Source: Chitinophagaceae bacterium (GTDB lineage: Bacteria > Bacteroidota > Bacteroidia > Chitinophagales > Chitinophagaceae). From it: a stretch of 64,000 bases of DNA. This document shows, piece by piece, positions 26,985 through 36,070 of this stretch (its first letter is position 1; every line of letters starts with the position of its first letter). The DNA lies in contig CANGIY010000006.1 in assembly GCA_947454235.1 (NCBI GenBank), positions 124,001-188,000 of the forward strand, in the 5' to 3' direction. The notes below the pieces were generated by a model. The model did no database searches. It worked only from the letters and a program-made list of their open reading frames with translations, and had not been told where the DNA came from. Position numbers and translations under genes: made by a program.

Positions 26985-27599
26985 CTACCCTAACAATGAG
27001 TGTTCGCGCTTCAAATTCAGGCGCGCCTGACGCTCGTATAAGTTGTAGAACCAATCAGTTTTAAAAATTCGTGGCATCTCTAAAAAATCTTGCAACACAT
27101 TTTTACGCCCTGCATTGTATAATCTGTCGGGGTACACTGAAAATTCTTTCCTGATGTTTTGCAGGTAAGCGTTGTATTCTTTTTCGCCTGCACCAAGTAT
27201 ACATAAATCGGCATCGGTAAATGCATTCATCGTATTGTCTTCCGTTGGTTCATGCACCTTTGTCGCCAGTATCAAAGACTCTGTTTCAAAAATGATGGCA
27301 GCGGGAACACCTATTTCTGTCATCACTTTATGAGCCAGATCGGTGCTTTGCTCTTCATTGTCTTTACGCGTAACATCGTACACAGCATCGTGATAAAACA
27401 TCGCAAACATCACTTCGGGCGGTATCGCTGTATTGAAAAAAGGCACCAGATTCATATACACGTGCTCGATGTGCGTGAGGTTATGGTAATAACGCTTCTT
27501 ACCATTGTAATGCAACACCAGTTCATGCCAAAAACGGTCAACTACAGCTCTATCGCCGGTGTACCCTGTAAGCAGATTTGAAAATAGTTTTTGCAGCAT
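26985..27599 (-). CDS. HD-superfamily metal-dependent phosphohydrolase
   Basis: A 204-residue protein resembling COG4339, predicted metal-dependent HD-superfamily hydrolases. The metal ligands are visible: His in YYHNLTHIEHVY (about residues 39-48), the HD pair in FYHDAVYD, and a distal Asp in FTDADLCILG. The substrate is unknown; related proteins are described as nucleotidase-like. It stands alone. Confidence 0.85.
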   Translation of the reverse strand: MLQKLFSNLLTGYTGDRAVVDRFWHELVLHYNGKKRYYHNLTHIEHVYMNLVPFFNTAIPPEVMFAMFYHDAVYDVTRKDNEEQSTDLAHKVMTEIGVPAAIIFETESLILATKVHEPTEDNTMNAFTDADLCILGAGEKEYNAYLQNIRKEFSVYPDRLYNAGRKNVLQDFLEMPRIFKTDWFYNLYERQARLNLKREHSLLG

Positions 27600-27681
27600 G
27601 ATATGGGTTTAAGCAAAACATAAAATTAGGGAAAATCGCCACAAATGCCAACACCTAGCCGTTAAATTCCAATGAAATGGG

Positions 27682-27732
27682 AAGCAAATGCTTCCTTAAT
27701 AATGGGTCTCAGGAAATCCTGAGACCAGAATG
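27682..27732 (+). repeat. 51-bp direct repeat, copy 1, downstream of the OLD gene
   Basis: The element reads AAGCAAATGCT, ten variable bases, then a 30-base block starting TGGGTCTCAGGA and ending CCAGAATG (27703-27732). Inside the block GGTCTCAGGA and TCCTGAGACC form a perfect 10-bp stem around a two-base AA loop. It is identical to copy 2 outside the ten-base spacer and has the same spacing and orientation. No T-tract follows, so it is not an ordinary terminator. Confidence 0.85.
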
Positions 27733-27739
27733 TGGTAGA

Positions 27740-29650
27740 CTATATGTTATTCGATTCTTGAATAAACTCTACAACCCCTTTTGTTAAATCCCACGCCTTT
27801 TCTGACATAATTCCGTTTTCAAAGACTGTTTCTTTGGTAAGTCTGACACCTTTGCATTTATCAAGTTCAGTCTCCATTACTTTTATAGCCTTGTTGCAGA
27901 AATTTAGTTTGTGATTCACTGTAGAGTTTTCTTTTCCAAATGGACTATTGGGATATTTTTCGAAAATGAAATGTCCCATTTTTACTTGTTCGTGGTTGTC
28001 ATTAGGGATATTAAGATGTTCATCATTTCTGCAAATTTGATGAACGATAGATCGAGATAATAAATTTTCAATTTCAGTTACTGATAACAGAATAAAATTA
28101 TCACCCAAAAGCTCCTTCAATTTATCTTGACGTTGTTTCTTTTTAGAGCCTTCTATTACATTGTCACTGTCCGCTATTGCTAAAAATTTATTCGATATTC
28201 GGCTTACGGTAATTTCATCACTTCCTCCTTTTCCAAAATCAAAATGAGTAATGTTTGAACCGCCATACTCCATAAATGTGTACTCAACATCTTCTCTCAA
28301 ATTGTGGATATTTTCAACGTGAAAATATACTTTCAAATAGAACTTCAAGTACTTTCTGTCTGTGATTCCTTCTACCCAAATTGTGCTATTGCTCAGAAAA
28401 ACGGACGAACTTTTTACACCCAACAAGTCAAGTATTTCAGTGTTGCCGTGGTACACATTTTCAACTACAAATTCCGGTTCCTTTGTAGGTTTCTTTTTGA
28501 AGGTGTAAATAGATATAGCATCACTTTCAAGTGACAAATCAAGTAAATGATTGCTGTGTGTAGTGATAAAAAACTGTAAATGGCTGAAACGTTCATCCAG
28601 CAAAGTTTCCATAAATATTCGCTGCATACCAGGGTGTAATGACAATTCGGGTTCTTCGATGAAAACGAGTGTATTTTGATCTTTGGAAATGGTGAATAAC
28701 GGAAAGAGAAGAATTATAAGCGCCTGTATCCCGTCTCCCAAATCATAAATAGGTCTTTCCTGCTCACTTCCAATTCCGATATTCAAAACATCTGAATTTA
28801 TATGAGGAATTAGAGATACACTTTGCCCGTTAAAAAAATGTTCACCTAAAAATCTTTCAAAATCAGCAATCACATCTCTTTTATTTCTGTGATTGAGTAA
28901 ATGGTCTTTAATTTGATGGTACATTTCTAAACCTGTATAAACCTTACTTTTCCCTGATTCACTTATGACTGGATAATCTTTTAAAGTGCGACTTTTATAA
29001 GTATCTTGAATCTCATTTTTCTTTTCGTAATTTTTAAAATTCAAATCTTGATCGTCCGATGTTGGATTTAAAAACAGAGGGCGTAAACCACGCATCATTG
29101 GAAAATAAACCCTGTTTAAATCATAGAATGAAGTAAAATTGGATCTTTCTAAATTCTTGGATAATCTTTCAATTTCAAGAATAGTTCCATTTAGTCGATT
29201 TTGGTCTGGGAATTCTAAATACAGAAGAACTTCATTAGCAGTCATCCTTATCGCATCATTGATTCCGACAAAATTCCAAATTTCTTTGACTACCGAATTG
29301 TTCAAGTTTGAAACAAACCATTTATGCCTGTTTAAATCCGAAAATACTTTTTCTAATGTATTATTGCGTACAGTTCTGTTATTGATTTTCCGACTTTTAG
29401 CATATAGAAAATTTAAAACAGCAAAATTAATACCGATCTCATTTATAGGGATTTCCTTAAATGAATACATCAACTCCGAATTACCCATAAGTGTCCTCAA
29501 AAGTCTACTCTTCCCAGAATTATTAGCCCCAACAAAAATGTTCACTCGCTTTAAATTCACAAATGCATTTCCATAGTCAATACCATCTCCATTGTCGTCA
29601 ATTATTTCATACTTCCCATAAGTCTCATCAATCAATATCCTATCAATCAT
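27740..29650 (-). CDS. OLD-family ATPase/TOPRIM nuclease
   Basis: About 636 residues from the chosen start MIDRILIDETYGKYEI; a Met nine codons upstream lies at the -7 box and is unlikely. It has an ABC-type ATPase half with Walker A FVGANNSGKSR near 43-53, Walker B LVFIEEPELSLHPG and H-loop TTHSNHLLD. A C-terminal TOPRIM half follows: WVEGITDRKYLKFY supplies the catalytic Glu and FLAIADSDN the Asp-x-Asp. This is the layout of class 1 OLD nucleases, several of which act in phage defence. No UvrD-like partner is adjacent, so it is not a Gabija pair. It is AT-rich (20 of 60 G+C at line 27961, against 31 of 60 at 30061) and bracketed by direct repeats. Confidence 0.88.
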   Translation of the reverse strand: MIDRILIDETYGKYEIIDDNGDGIDYGNAFVNLKRVNIFVGANNSGKSRLLRTLMGNSELMYSFKEIPINEIGINFAVLNFLYAKSRKINNRTVRNNTLEKVFSDLNRHKWFVSNLNNSVVKEIWNFVGINDAIRMTANEVLLYLEFPDQNRLNGTILEIERLSKNLERSNFTSFYDLNRVYFPMMRGLRPLFLNPTSDDQDLNFKNYEKKNEIQDTYKSRTLKDYPVISESGKSKVYTGLEMYHQIKDHLLNHRNKRDVIADFERFLGEHFFNGQSVSLIPHINSDVLNIGIGSEQERPIYDLGDGIQALIILLFPLFTISKDQNTLVFIEEPELSLHPGMQRIFMETLLDERFSHLQFFITTHSNHLLDLSLESDAISIYTFKKKPTKEPEFVVENVYHGNTEILDLLGVKSSSVFLSNSTIWVEGITDRKYLKFYLKVYFHVENIHNLREDVEYTFMEYGGSNITHFDFGKGGSDEITVSRISNKFLAIADSDNVIEGSKKKQRQDKLKELLGDNFILLSVTEIENLLSRSIVHQICRNDEHLNIPNDNHEQVKMGHFIFEKYPNSPFGKENSTVNHKLNFCNKAIKVMETELDKCKGVRLTKETVFENGIMSEKAWDLTKGVVEFIQESNNI

Positions 29651-29674
29651 CTTATTAAATTTCTGCCGTTTTAA

Positions 29675-29682
29675 CAAAAATA
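29675..29682 (-). promoter_or_regulatory. -7 box for the OLD gene
   Basis: TATTTTTG on the minus strand, 24 bp upstream of the ATG at 29650. The flanking repeat (copy 2) begins 25 bp further upstream, where a -33 element would be expected. Confidence 0.45.
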
Positions 29683-29707
29683 CTACTTCATTTGTTCATT
29701 AACAACA

Positions 29708-29758
29708 AAGCAAATGCTGACTGAATAGTGGGTCTCAGGAAATCCTGAGACCAGAATG
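29708..29758 (+). repeat. 51-bp direct repeat, copy 2, upstream of the OLD gene
   Basis: Same layout as copy 1: AAGCAAATGCT (29708-29718), ten unrelated bases, then the identical 30-base hairpin block (29729-29758). The two copies are 2026 bp apart and in the same orientation. The unit they bracket contains only the OLD gene and its promoter. Confidence 0.85.
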
Positions 29759-29773
29759 GGAGAAATTATACCC

Positions 29774-29800
29774 ACAAAAAAAAGCAGGCTTGCGCCTGCT
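29774..29800 (-). terminator. intrinsic terminator of the cbb3 operon
   Basis: On the minus strand, AGCAGGC and GCCTGCT (29783-29789 and 29794-29800) form a 7-bp stem with a four-base loop, followed by a run of eight T residues. It lies 23 bp past the stop of the TauE/SafE-like gene. Confidence 0.85.
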
Positions 29801-29823
29801 CCTTACCTAATATAAAACTTAAT

Positions 29824-30534
29824 CTATTTTTTGTGACAACAGCATGCCTTTACCTGTCCGGCTTCTACCATCACTTTGGGGCTTAGGTAGGGGATTCCGA
29901 GGTTCATGCCGCGCAGGAGGAATAGCCCGCCAAAGGCAAACATAAACACCGGCACCAGCTTGCGGATTTGAAAGCGTTGCAGGAAGGTCATGCGGGAACG
30001 GAGGACTGTAAGAGCAATGAGCATAGGTGCTGTACCCAATCCAAATACATACATAAACGCCATTACCTGTGCTGTATCATTGGCAGCCAGCGATGCAGAA
30101 AGTGCCATGTACACCAAGCCGCAAGGCAGCAAACCGTTGAGCATGCCCGCTACTGCCATAGTACCTACACCGGGGTTAGACATTACCTTACCCAGCGACT
30201 GGCGCACCCAGTTAGCCCACGGCATATTGCCCGAAATGGTTTTACCCGGAATGAACGAAATAACACCCAATAGGAGCAACAAACCACCCAACCCCAGCGA
30301 TATATACTGCTGAATATGCGGGTTGAAAACGCTCTTGAACGAGAAAAGAATAAGCCCGAGTAAGGCATATACCGTAATTCTACCCAGGTGGTAGCCGGCA
30401 ATGGCGAGTGCTTTTTTTAGTCCGCCAAAACCCTGAAATGGCATCACCCACACAATGGGACCGCACATGCCCGCGCAATGCAGGCTGCCGGTAAACCCCA
30501 TCAACAAGGCCATTGAAAGTGAAAAAGTATTCAT
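29824..30534 (-). CDS. TauE/SafE-family membrane protein of the cbb3 operon
   Basis: A 236-residue inner-membrane protein with about six segments. It begins MALLMGFTGSLHCAGMCGP, whose H-C-x-G-M-C-G motif is typical of the DsbD/UreH-like branch of the TauE/SafE superfamily found beside cbb3 oxidase genes. A second half repeats the fold (GMLNGLLPCGLVYMALSAS). It ends in a CCCHKK tail that may bind metal. By context it probably helps copper or haem delivery for oxidase assembly. It is the last gene of the operon, 15 bp after ccoH. Confidence 0.85.
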   Translation of the reverse strand: MNTFSLSMALLMGFTGSLHCAGMCGPIVWVMPFQGFGGLKKALAIAGYHLGRITVYALLGLILFSFKSVFNPHIQQYISLGLGGLLLLLGVISFIPGKTISGNMPWANWVRQSLGKVMSNPGVGTMAVAGMLNGLLPCGLVYMALSASLAANDTAQVMAFMYVFGLGTAPMLIALTVLRSRMTFLQRFQIRKLVPVFMFAFGGLFLLRGMNLGIPYLSPKVMVEAGQVKACCCHKK

Positions 30535-30549
30535 AACACCTTGTTTTAA

Positions 30550-30993
30550 CTACTTCGCCAACTGAATGTCAGATTCCTGATAGAAATTTTTACCGTCAAC
30601 AGCAAACGAAAGCTTTACAGTGTAACGTGTATTGTGAAGTACGCTGCGTTGTACAGCATAGGTGGTATTTTCGGTTTTGAAATCTACTTTTTTATCCCAC
30701 GCATCGTTGGCAGGTGAGTAGAACTGCACACTGCCATTGATGATTTTACCCTTGAATTCGGCAGGGAAATCAAAGTTCACATCAGAACCATTGGCATAAA
30801 CAGTTACCGGATGAGAAAGTTTGGACTGGTTGTTACTTGCATCAATCACTTTCTGAAAACCGAGTTCGGCTTCGTAGTAATCTTTTGATACAAGGTCAAT
30901 TTTTTGACGGCTGCTCGCCACCACAAGTGTTACAATGCCTGCGGCAAATGCAGCATACAGCAACGTAATTTTAAAACCCCAACTGATTTTCAT
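30550..30993 (-). CDS. ccoH: cbb3 oxidase assembly protein CcoH/FixH
   Basis: A 147-residue protein with one N-terminal membrane helix (ITLLYAAFAAGIVTLVVASS, residues 9-28) and a periplasmic beta-rich domain. The KIDLVSKDYYEAELGFQKVID stretch after the helix is the FixH signature. FixH/CcoH proteins take part in cbb3 oxidase maturation. It follows ccoG and is separated from it by a GC-rich hairpin. Confidence 0.88.
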   Translation of the reverse strand: MKISWGFKITLLYAAFAAGIVTLVVASSRQKIDLVSKDYYEAELGFQKVIDASNNQSKLSHPVTVYANGSDVNFDFPAEFKGKIINGSVQFYSPANDAWDKKVDFKTENTTYAVQRSVLHNTRYTVKLSFAVDGKNFYQESDIQLAK

Positions 30994-31022
30994 AACAAAT
31001 AATTTTAGCGTGATTTTGGTTG

Positions 31023-31056
31023 AAAATCCCCGCTCCGGGTGGGATCCGAAGCGGGG
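31023..31056 (-). terminator. attenuator-like hairpin between ccoG and ccoH
   Basis: CCCCGCT (31028-31034) pairs perfectly with AGCGGGG (31050-31056), with three more inner pairs after a bulge. On the minus strand it is followed by ATTTTCA, a weak T-tract. It could partially terminate transcription or protect the upstream message, lowering ccoH and the last gene relative to the oxidase subunits. Confidence 0.5.
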
Positions 31057-31065
31057 CGTAAATTG

Positions 31066-32475
31066 TTATTTTGCTTTAAAGGGCCCGAGGAATGCTGTGG
31101 TAACAGTGGCTATTTTTAAGTCGCCGTCGTACACACCTACACGTATCGGGGTTTTGGTTTCAACGACATCGGCTTTATCAAGGTAAATAAACATTGAGCC
31201 AGCGATTGAACCATCTTTTGTTACTTTAAGTACTTTTTCACCTACCAATTCAATACGACCTTTGAGGTTTTCAAGCTTCAGCGTAATCGTTTTATCCTTG
31301 AAGGTCTTGTTGAGCACTTTGTAATTGTACAAGTTACTCAATTGGTTATTTGGTTGCTCCTGGTAAAGTTGTCCACGGCTTCTAATCAGTGTAACACCAA
31401 CATCAGTCCTTGTAGCTAGCAGGAAGGCTTCAACACCCAGCAATATAACCATCACCGCAGTATAAGCTTTCATCCTCCATGTCATTGTCCACTTTGTTTT
31501 ATTGGCAATGTTGTTCTCTGAAGCATATTTGATGAGGTTTGGTTCTAAACCAACCGCCGCCATCATATTGTTACAAGCATCGATACAAGCTGTACAGTTC
31601 ACACATTCAAGCTGTGTACCATTCCTGATGTCAATACCTGTAGGGCAAACTGCAACACACTGGTGGCAATCGATACAATCACCCAAATTACTACGGTCTT
31701 CGCCTTTGTGTATTTTACCCCTTGTTTCACCACGTTTGTAATCGTAGGCTACAATCACTGAGTCGCGGTCGAGGAGTACACCCTGCATACGACCATAAGG
31801 ACAAACCACGGTACAAACCTGTTCCCTCATCCACAAGTACACAAAGAAGAATACTGTTGTGAATACTGAAAGAGCTACGAATGAACCCAGATTTTTAGAC
31901 AAAGGTTCGGAAATGAGTTTCTCTAAGTCATCAACACCTATAATGTATGCCAGAAAAGTATTGGCGATAATGAAACTCATTACCCAGAACGCTGTCCATT
32001 TTGTTACTCTCTTTAAGATCTTATTTGTGTCCCATGGGGCTTTTGCGAGTTGCTTCTGTTTTCCGGCATCACCGTCAATCCAAAACTCGATTTTGCGGAA
32101 GATCATCTCCATGAAGATGGTCTGAGGGCAAATCCAACCACAAAACACCCTGCCAAACACCACTGTAAACAAGGCAATGAACACAATGAAAAGGATCATG
32201 CCTAACGCGAATATGAAGAAATCCTGTGGCCAGAAAATCTGTCCGAACAATATGAAGCGTCTCTGCAACACATTGATCAGGAAGATAGGGTGGTCGTCAT
32301 ATTTCAGGAACGGCAAACCAAAGAATATGATGAGATATGCAATGGTTACCAGTTGCCTGGCGTTTGTTAATTTTCCGGATGGTTTTTTGGGGAACATCCA
32401 GATCCTTTTCCCCTTTTCATCTACTGTGGCAATCTTGTTCCTGAAAGAACCTGGTTGCCCCGTACCTGCGCTCAT
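31066..32475 (-). CDS. ccoG: cbb3 oxidase accessory protein CcoG
   Basis: A 469-residue membrane iron-sulphur protein involved in cbb3 oxidase maturation, described for other bacteria as a Cu(II) reductase. Several membrane helices lie in the first 220 residues, with Cys motifs VFCGWICPQ and CTVVCPYGR. Two ferredoxin-like 4Fe-4S motifs follow: CIDCHQCVAVCP and CVNCTACIDACN. A periplasmic Ig-like domain occupies the last ~110 residues. It sits 18 bp after ccoP. Confidence 0.95.
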   Translation of the reverse strand: MSAGTGQPGSFRNKIATVDEKGKRIWMFPKKPSGKLTNARQLVTIAYLIIFFGLPFLKYDDHPIFLINVLQRRFILFGQIFWPQDFFIFALGMILFIVFIALFTVVFGRVFCGWICPQTIFMEMIFRKIEFWIDGDAGKQKQLAKAPWDTNKILKRVTKWTAFWVMSFIIANTFLAYIIGVDDLEKLISEPLSKNLGSFVALSVFTTVFFFVYLWMREQVCTVVCPYGRMQGVLLDRDSVIVAYDYKRGETRGKIHKGEDRSNLGDCIDCHQCVAVCPTGIDIRNGTQLECVNCTACIDACNNMMAAVGLEPNLIKYASENNIANKTKWTMTWRMKAYTAVMVILLGVEAFLLATRTDVGVTLIRSRGQLYQEQPNNQLSNLYNYKVLNKTFKDKTITLKLENLKGRIELVGEKVLKVTKDGSIAGSMFIYLDKADVVETKTPIRVGVYDGDLKIATVTTAFLGPFKAK

Positions 32476-32493
32476 AATTTTGGTTTTGGTTCA

Positions 32494-33666
32494 CTATTTT
32501 CCTGCTTTTGCAGAATCAGCAGCTGGTTTAGCTGTAGAATCTGCACCGGCAGCAGGAGCACCGGCCTCAACATATAGTTCACCTTGTGGTGCTTTCGGCG
32601 TAGCCGGTTTAGTACCGTGAAGTGACATTACGAAACTGGCAATTTCTTGAATTTGTTTAGGTGAGAAGTCATCTTTCCATGCTTTCATACCTTTATCTTG
32701 CCAACCGTTTTTAATACTGTTAAATACATTTTTGATACCGCCTTTGTGCAACCAGTAGTCATCAGTAAGGTTCGGTCCTACACTACCACCACCATCAGCA
32801 AGGTGACAAGCGACGCAGTTAGCAGTAAAGAGGTTTTTACCTTCACCAATTGCAGCAGCATCGGTTAATAATGTAACATTTGTTTCATCAATTTGGTTAC
32901 CGGCTGCAGCTTTTTGAGCCTCACCTGCCTGCATTTCGATTGCTAACTCTTCAGCAGAACTAGGGCCTTCGTGAGAGATATGGAAACGGTACAAATAGAT
33001 AACACCCACTATAATTGTTAGGTAGAAACCGTATTTCCACCATGGTGGTAAGCTGTTATCCAATTCCTGAATACCATCGTAGTTGTGATCAAGAAGAATG
33101 TCTTTTTCTTTTTCAATAGGAGTTGCAGCATTGAAATTATCCCAGAACCAACTTTTTTGCGGTGCACCCGGTGCATCTTCTGCTTCATATTTTCCTTTAA
33201 TAACATTAGAAAGTACGCGAGTGTACAACACCAATGCGAAAATGATGATCATTTCGAAAATGATGAACCCGATAATAGTGTAGTAGTCGGCAATTGCCAT
33301 ACCACCCACTTGGGTAATTGCAGGCTCAGCAGCGGCTGCGGTAGCAGGTGCCGCTGAATCGGCTGCCATTGAAGAAAGCGCCGGAGCCAGAAAGGCCAAC
33401 AACAACACTATACTTTTCAATGTACCTGAAGTTAATTTTTTGCTTTTACTCGCTTTTTCCCTTTGTACTTCACTAAGAAGTCTCAGGTTATTAGCCAACA
33501 TAATGATGAAGAACAACAGAATGAGTGCAAGACCCATAAGCGTCATATACAAAATGTTGTACCCAGAATCAGGTTTTGCGGGTGCCGCGTCAGCAGCGAA
33601 CATCCCCAACGGAGCAAGCATTGCCAGGCCTGCCGTAAGTAAGTATTTATTTATATTGGAACGCAT
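32494..33666 (-). CDS. ccoP: cbb3 oxidase subunit CcoP, mono-haem form
   Basis: A 390-residue membrane-anchored c-type cytochrome that passes electrons to the catalytic subunit. An N-terminal hydrophobic segment and a second one (YYTIIGFIIFEMIIIFALVL, about 130-150) precede a third just before the periplasmic part (YGFYLTIIVGVIYLY). The cytochrome domain has a single haem site, CVACH, with distal methionine in GMKAWKDDFS. Proteobacterial CcoP usually has two haems. The C-terminal tail is Ala/Pro-rich. The N-terminal ~130 residues with extra membrane segments are also longer than in the classical form. Confidence 0.9.
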   Translation of the reverse strand: MRSNINKYLLTAGLAMLAPLGMFAADAAPAKPDSGYNILYMTLMGLALILLFFIIMLANNLRLLSEVQREKASKSKKLTSGTLKSIVLLLAFLAPALSSMAADSAAPATAAAAEPAITQVGGMAIADYYTIIGFIIFEMIIIFALVLYTRVLSNVIKGKYEAEDAPGAPQKSWFWDNFNAATPIEKEKDILLDHNYDGIQELDNSLPPWWKYGFYLTIIVGVIYLYRFHISHEGPSSAEELAIEMQAGEAQKAAAGNQIDETNVTLLTDAAAIGEGKNLFTANCVACHLADGGGSVGPNLTDDYWLHKGGIKNVFNSIKNGWQDKGMKAWKDDFSPKQIQEIASFVMSLHGTKPATPKAPQGELYVEAGAPAAGADSTAKPAADSAKAGK

Positions 33667-33694
33667 TTTGATGCTTATTTGTGAGTTAAAAAAA

Positions 33695-33868
33695 TTATTC
33701 AGATTCGTTTTCAGAGAAAGGCATAGCTGTCATTTTTCCAATGTAGCCTTTGTCAGCTTTCCATGCCCATGCTGCAACACCAAGGAAGAACAAACCGAAG
33801 ACTGCAAGAGATGTGAGCGGATAAATACCTACGTGGGTGATTGTCTCCAGATAATGTATGAATTTCAT
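33695..33868 (-). CDS. ccoQ: small cbb3 oxidase subunit CcoQ
   Basis: A 57-residue protein found by translating the gap between ccoP and ccoNO. It reads MKFIHYLETITHVGIYPLTS at the start, then one membrane helix (LAVFGLFFLGVAAWAWK), then a short polar tail ending FSENESE. Size, single helix, position and the aromatic/Lys boundary after the helix match CcoQ, which stabilises the cbb3 complex. It starts 36 bp after the ccoNO stop. Confidence 0.8.
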   Translation of the reverse strand: MKFIHYLETITHVGIYPLTSLAVFGLFFLGVAAWAWKADKGYIGKMTAMPFSENESE

Positions 33869-33904
33869 TTCTTTCGTATTTAGTTATTCGTGAATGGTAT
33901 TGAA

Positions 33905-36070
33905 TTATGGATTAGAAGCTGTTTTTTGCTGAAGTTTGATGTCTTTACCAATCCTTTGCAAATAAGCAATCAACGCAACGATTTCTTTATTAGCTTCAAT
34001 TTCACAGTGGTCAGCATGCAGACTTTCTTTGATTTTGTTTGCCTGACTCATCAAATCAGCATTTGCAATTTTGTCGAACCCTGCTTCGTAAGGCACACCC
34101 AACGTAATCATTGCTCTGATTTTTGCACCTGTAATTGCAGTATCGAGATCGTTTTTGAACAACCAAGGGTATGCCGGCATAACAGTACCATCAGAAATAT
34201 TACCCGGTGAATACATGTGGTTGAAGTGCCAGCTATCAGGGTATTTACCACCTATCCCAGCCAAATCAGGACCGGTACGTTTACTACCCCATTGGAATGG
34301 GTGATCGTACACAAACTCACCAGCTTTAGAGTATTCTCTTTGGTACCTCAATACTTCACTCCTGAACGGACGAATCATTTGACTGTGGCAGAGGTAACAA
34401 CCTTCACGGATATAGATATCACGACCTTGAAGTTCAAGCGGAGTGTATGGTTTTACAGAAGCGATGGTTGGAATATTTTCTTTAACAAGGAATGTAGGAA
34501 CCATTTCAATAATACCACCAATAGCTACCATGATAAGGCTGAACACCAACATTTGCATTGGGCGACGTTCAATCCACCTGTGCCAGTGTGAACCACCGTG
34601 AGCAACATATTCTTTTGTAAGTGCAGGTGCTTCTGCTGGTTCTTGTTCCAACAAATCGCCTGTTTTAACTGTTTTAACGAGGTTGTAAAGCATAATCAAT
34701 GCACCAATAAGGAAGAGCACACCACCAATACCACGCATAATGTAGAATGGTTGCATTTGTTTTACTGTTTCCAGGAATTGGTTTTTGATAGTACCTTCAG
34801 GAGTGATTTCTTTCCATGCAAGAGATTGCATGAAACCAGCCCAATACATAGGTACTGTGTAGAATACTATACCAAGTGTACCAATCCAGAAGTGCCTGTT
34901 AGCTAATTTAATTGAGTACAGTTTAGTTCTGAAGATTTTAGGAATCAAATAGTAAAGGATACCGAAAGTAAGGAAGCCGTTCCAACCCAATGCACCAACG
35001 TGTACGTGTGCAATAGTCCAATCGGTGAAGTGACTGATAGCGTTTACGTTTTTCAAGCTTAACATTGGACCTTCGAATGTTGCCATACCATAAGCAGTAA
35101 CCGCAACAACCATAAATTTCAAAACAGGATCTTCTCTTACTTTATCCCATGCGCCACGCAAAGTCAAAAGACCATTCAACATTCCACCCCAAGATGGAGC
35201 GATGAGCATGATAGAGAATACAGTACCCAATGATTGAGCCCAATCAGGAAGTGCAGTGTACAACAAGTGGTGAGGACCAGCCCAAATGTAGATGAAGATG
35301 AGCGCCCAGAAGTGAATGATAGATAAGCGATAAGAGTAAACCGGACGATTTGCTGCTTTAGGCAGGAAGTAGTACATAAGACCTAAGTACGGAGTAGTAA
35401 GGAAGAACGCAACCGCGTTGTGACCGTACCACCATTGTACCAACGCATCTTGTACACCGGCATACCAGCTATATGATTTCATCATGCTGAACGGCAACTC
35501 GATTGAGTTAACGATGTGCAGCATTGCCACTGTTACGAACGTAGCAATGTAGAACCAGATAGCAACATACAGGTGCCTTTCACGGCGTTTAAGAATGGTA
35601 CCGAACATATTGATACCGAATATTACCCATACAAGGGCGATAAGGATATCAATTGGCCACTCTAATTCGGCATATTCTTTACCTGAGGTGTAACCTGCAA
35701 GCAAAGTAACCGCCGCCAACACAATAATGAGCTGCCAACCCCAGAAGTGAATTTTACTGAGGGCATCGCTGAACATGCGCGCCTTAGTAAGACGTTGAAG
35801 TGAATAATATACACCCATGAAAATACCATTACCCACAAATGCGAAGATGATCGCGTTGGTGTGTACTGGCCTTACACGGCCGAAAGTTGTTGCAGCCATC
35901 CCCATATTGAGCGATGGATACACAAGCTGAAACGCGGCTAAGATGCCCGCCAGCATACCTACTATGCCCCACAGAATGGTAGCATAGGCAAACATTTTTA
36001 CGATTTTGTTGTCGTAAAAGAATTTTTCCGTTTGCACTGATAGATTGTTGTCTTGCATGGAATTACTCAT
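33905..36070 (-). CDS. ccoN: fused cbb3 oxidase catalytic subunits CcoN-CcoO
   Basis: A 721-residue fusion. Residues to about 480 are CcoN, the haem-copper catalytic subunit, with some 12 membrane helices and the metal-binding histidines in RPVHTNAIIFAFVG, WWYGHNAVAFF, GPHHLLYTALP and TIAHVHVGALGW. Residues after about 500 are CcoO, a membrane-anchored mono-haem cytochrome with the site GCYLCHSQ and ligand Met in GTVMPAYPWL. The enzyme reduces oxygen to water and pumps protons with high oxygen affinity. The fusion is common in Bacteroidota. It overlaps ccoS by 4 bp. Confidence 0.97.
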   Translation of the reverse strand: MSNSMQDNNLSVQTEKFFYDNKIVKMFAYATILWGIVGMLAGILAAFQLVYPSLNMGMAATTFGRVRPVHTNAIIFAFVGNGIFMGVYYSLQRLTKARMFSDALSKIHFWGWQLIIVLAAVTLLAGYTSGKEYAELEWPIDILIALVWVIFGINMFGTILKRRERHLYVAIWFYIATFVTVAMLHIVNSIELPFSMMKSYSWYAGVQDALVQWWYGHNAVAFFLTTPYLGLMYYFLPKAANRPVYSYRLSIIHFWALIFIYIWAGPHHLLYTALPDWAQSLGTVFSIMLIAPSWGGMLNGLLTLRGAWDKVREDPVLKFMVVAVTAYGMATFEGPMLSLKNVNAISHFTDWTIAHVHVGALGWNGFLTFGILYYLIPKIFRTKLYSIKLANRHFWIGTLGIVFYTVPMYWAGFMQSLAWKEITPEGTIKNQFLETVKQMQPFYIMRGIGGVLFLIGALIMLYNLVKTVKTGDLLEQEPAEAPALTKEYVAHGGSHWHRWIERRPMQMLVFSLIMVAIGGIIEMVPTFLVKENIPTIASVKPYTPLELQGRDIYIREGCYLCHSQMIRPFRSEVLRYQREYSKAGEFVYDHPFQWGSKRTGPDLAGIGGKYPDSWHFNHMYSPGNISDGTVMPAYPWLFKNDLDTAITGAKIRAMITLGVPYEAGFDKIANADLMSQANKIKESLHADHCEIEANKEIVALIAYLQRIGKDIKLQQKTASNP

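Noticed and set aside
27740-29650. Gabija (GajA-GajB) system
   Set aside because: The nuclease resembles GajA in layout, but no UvrD-like helicase gene follows it.
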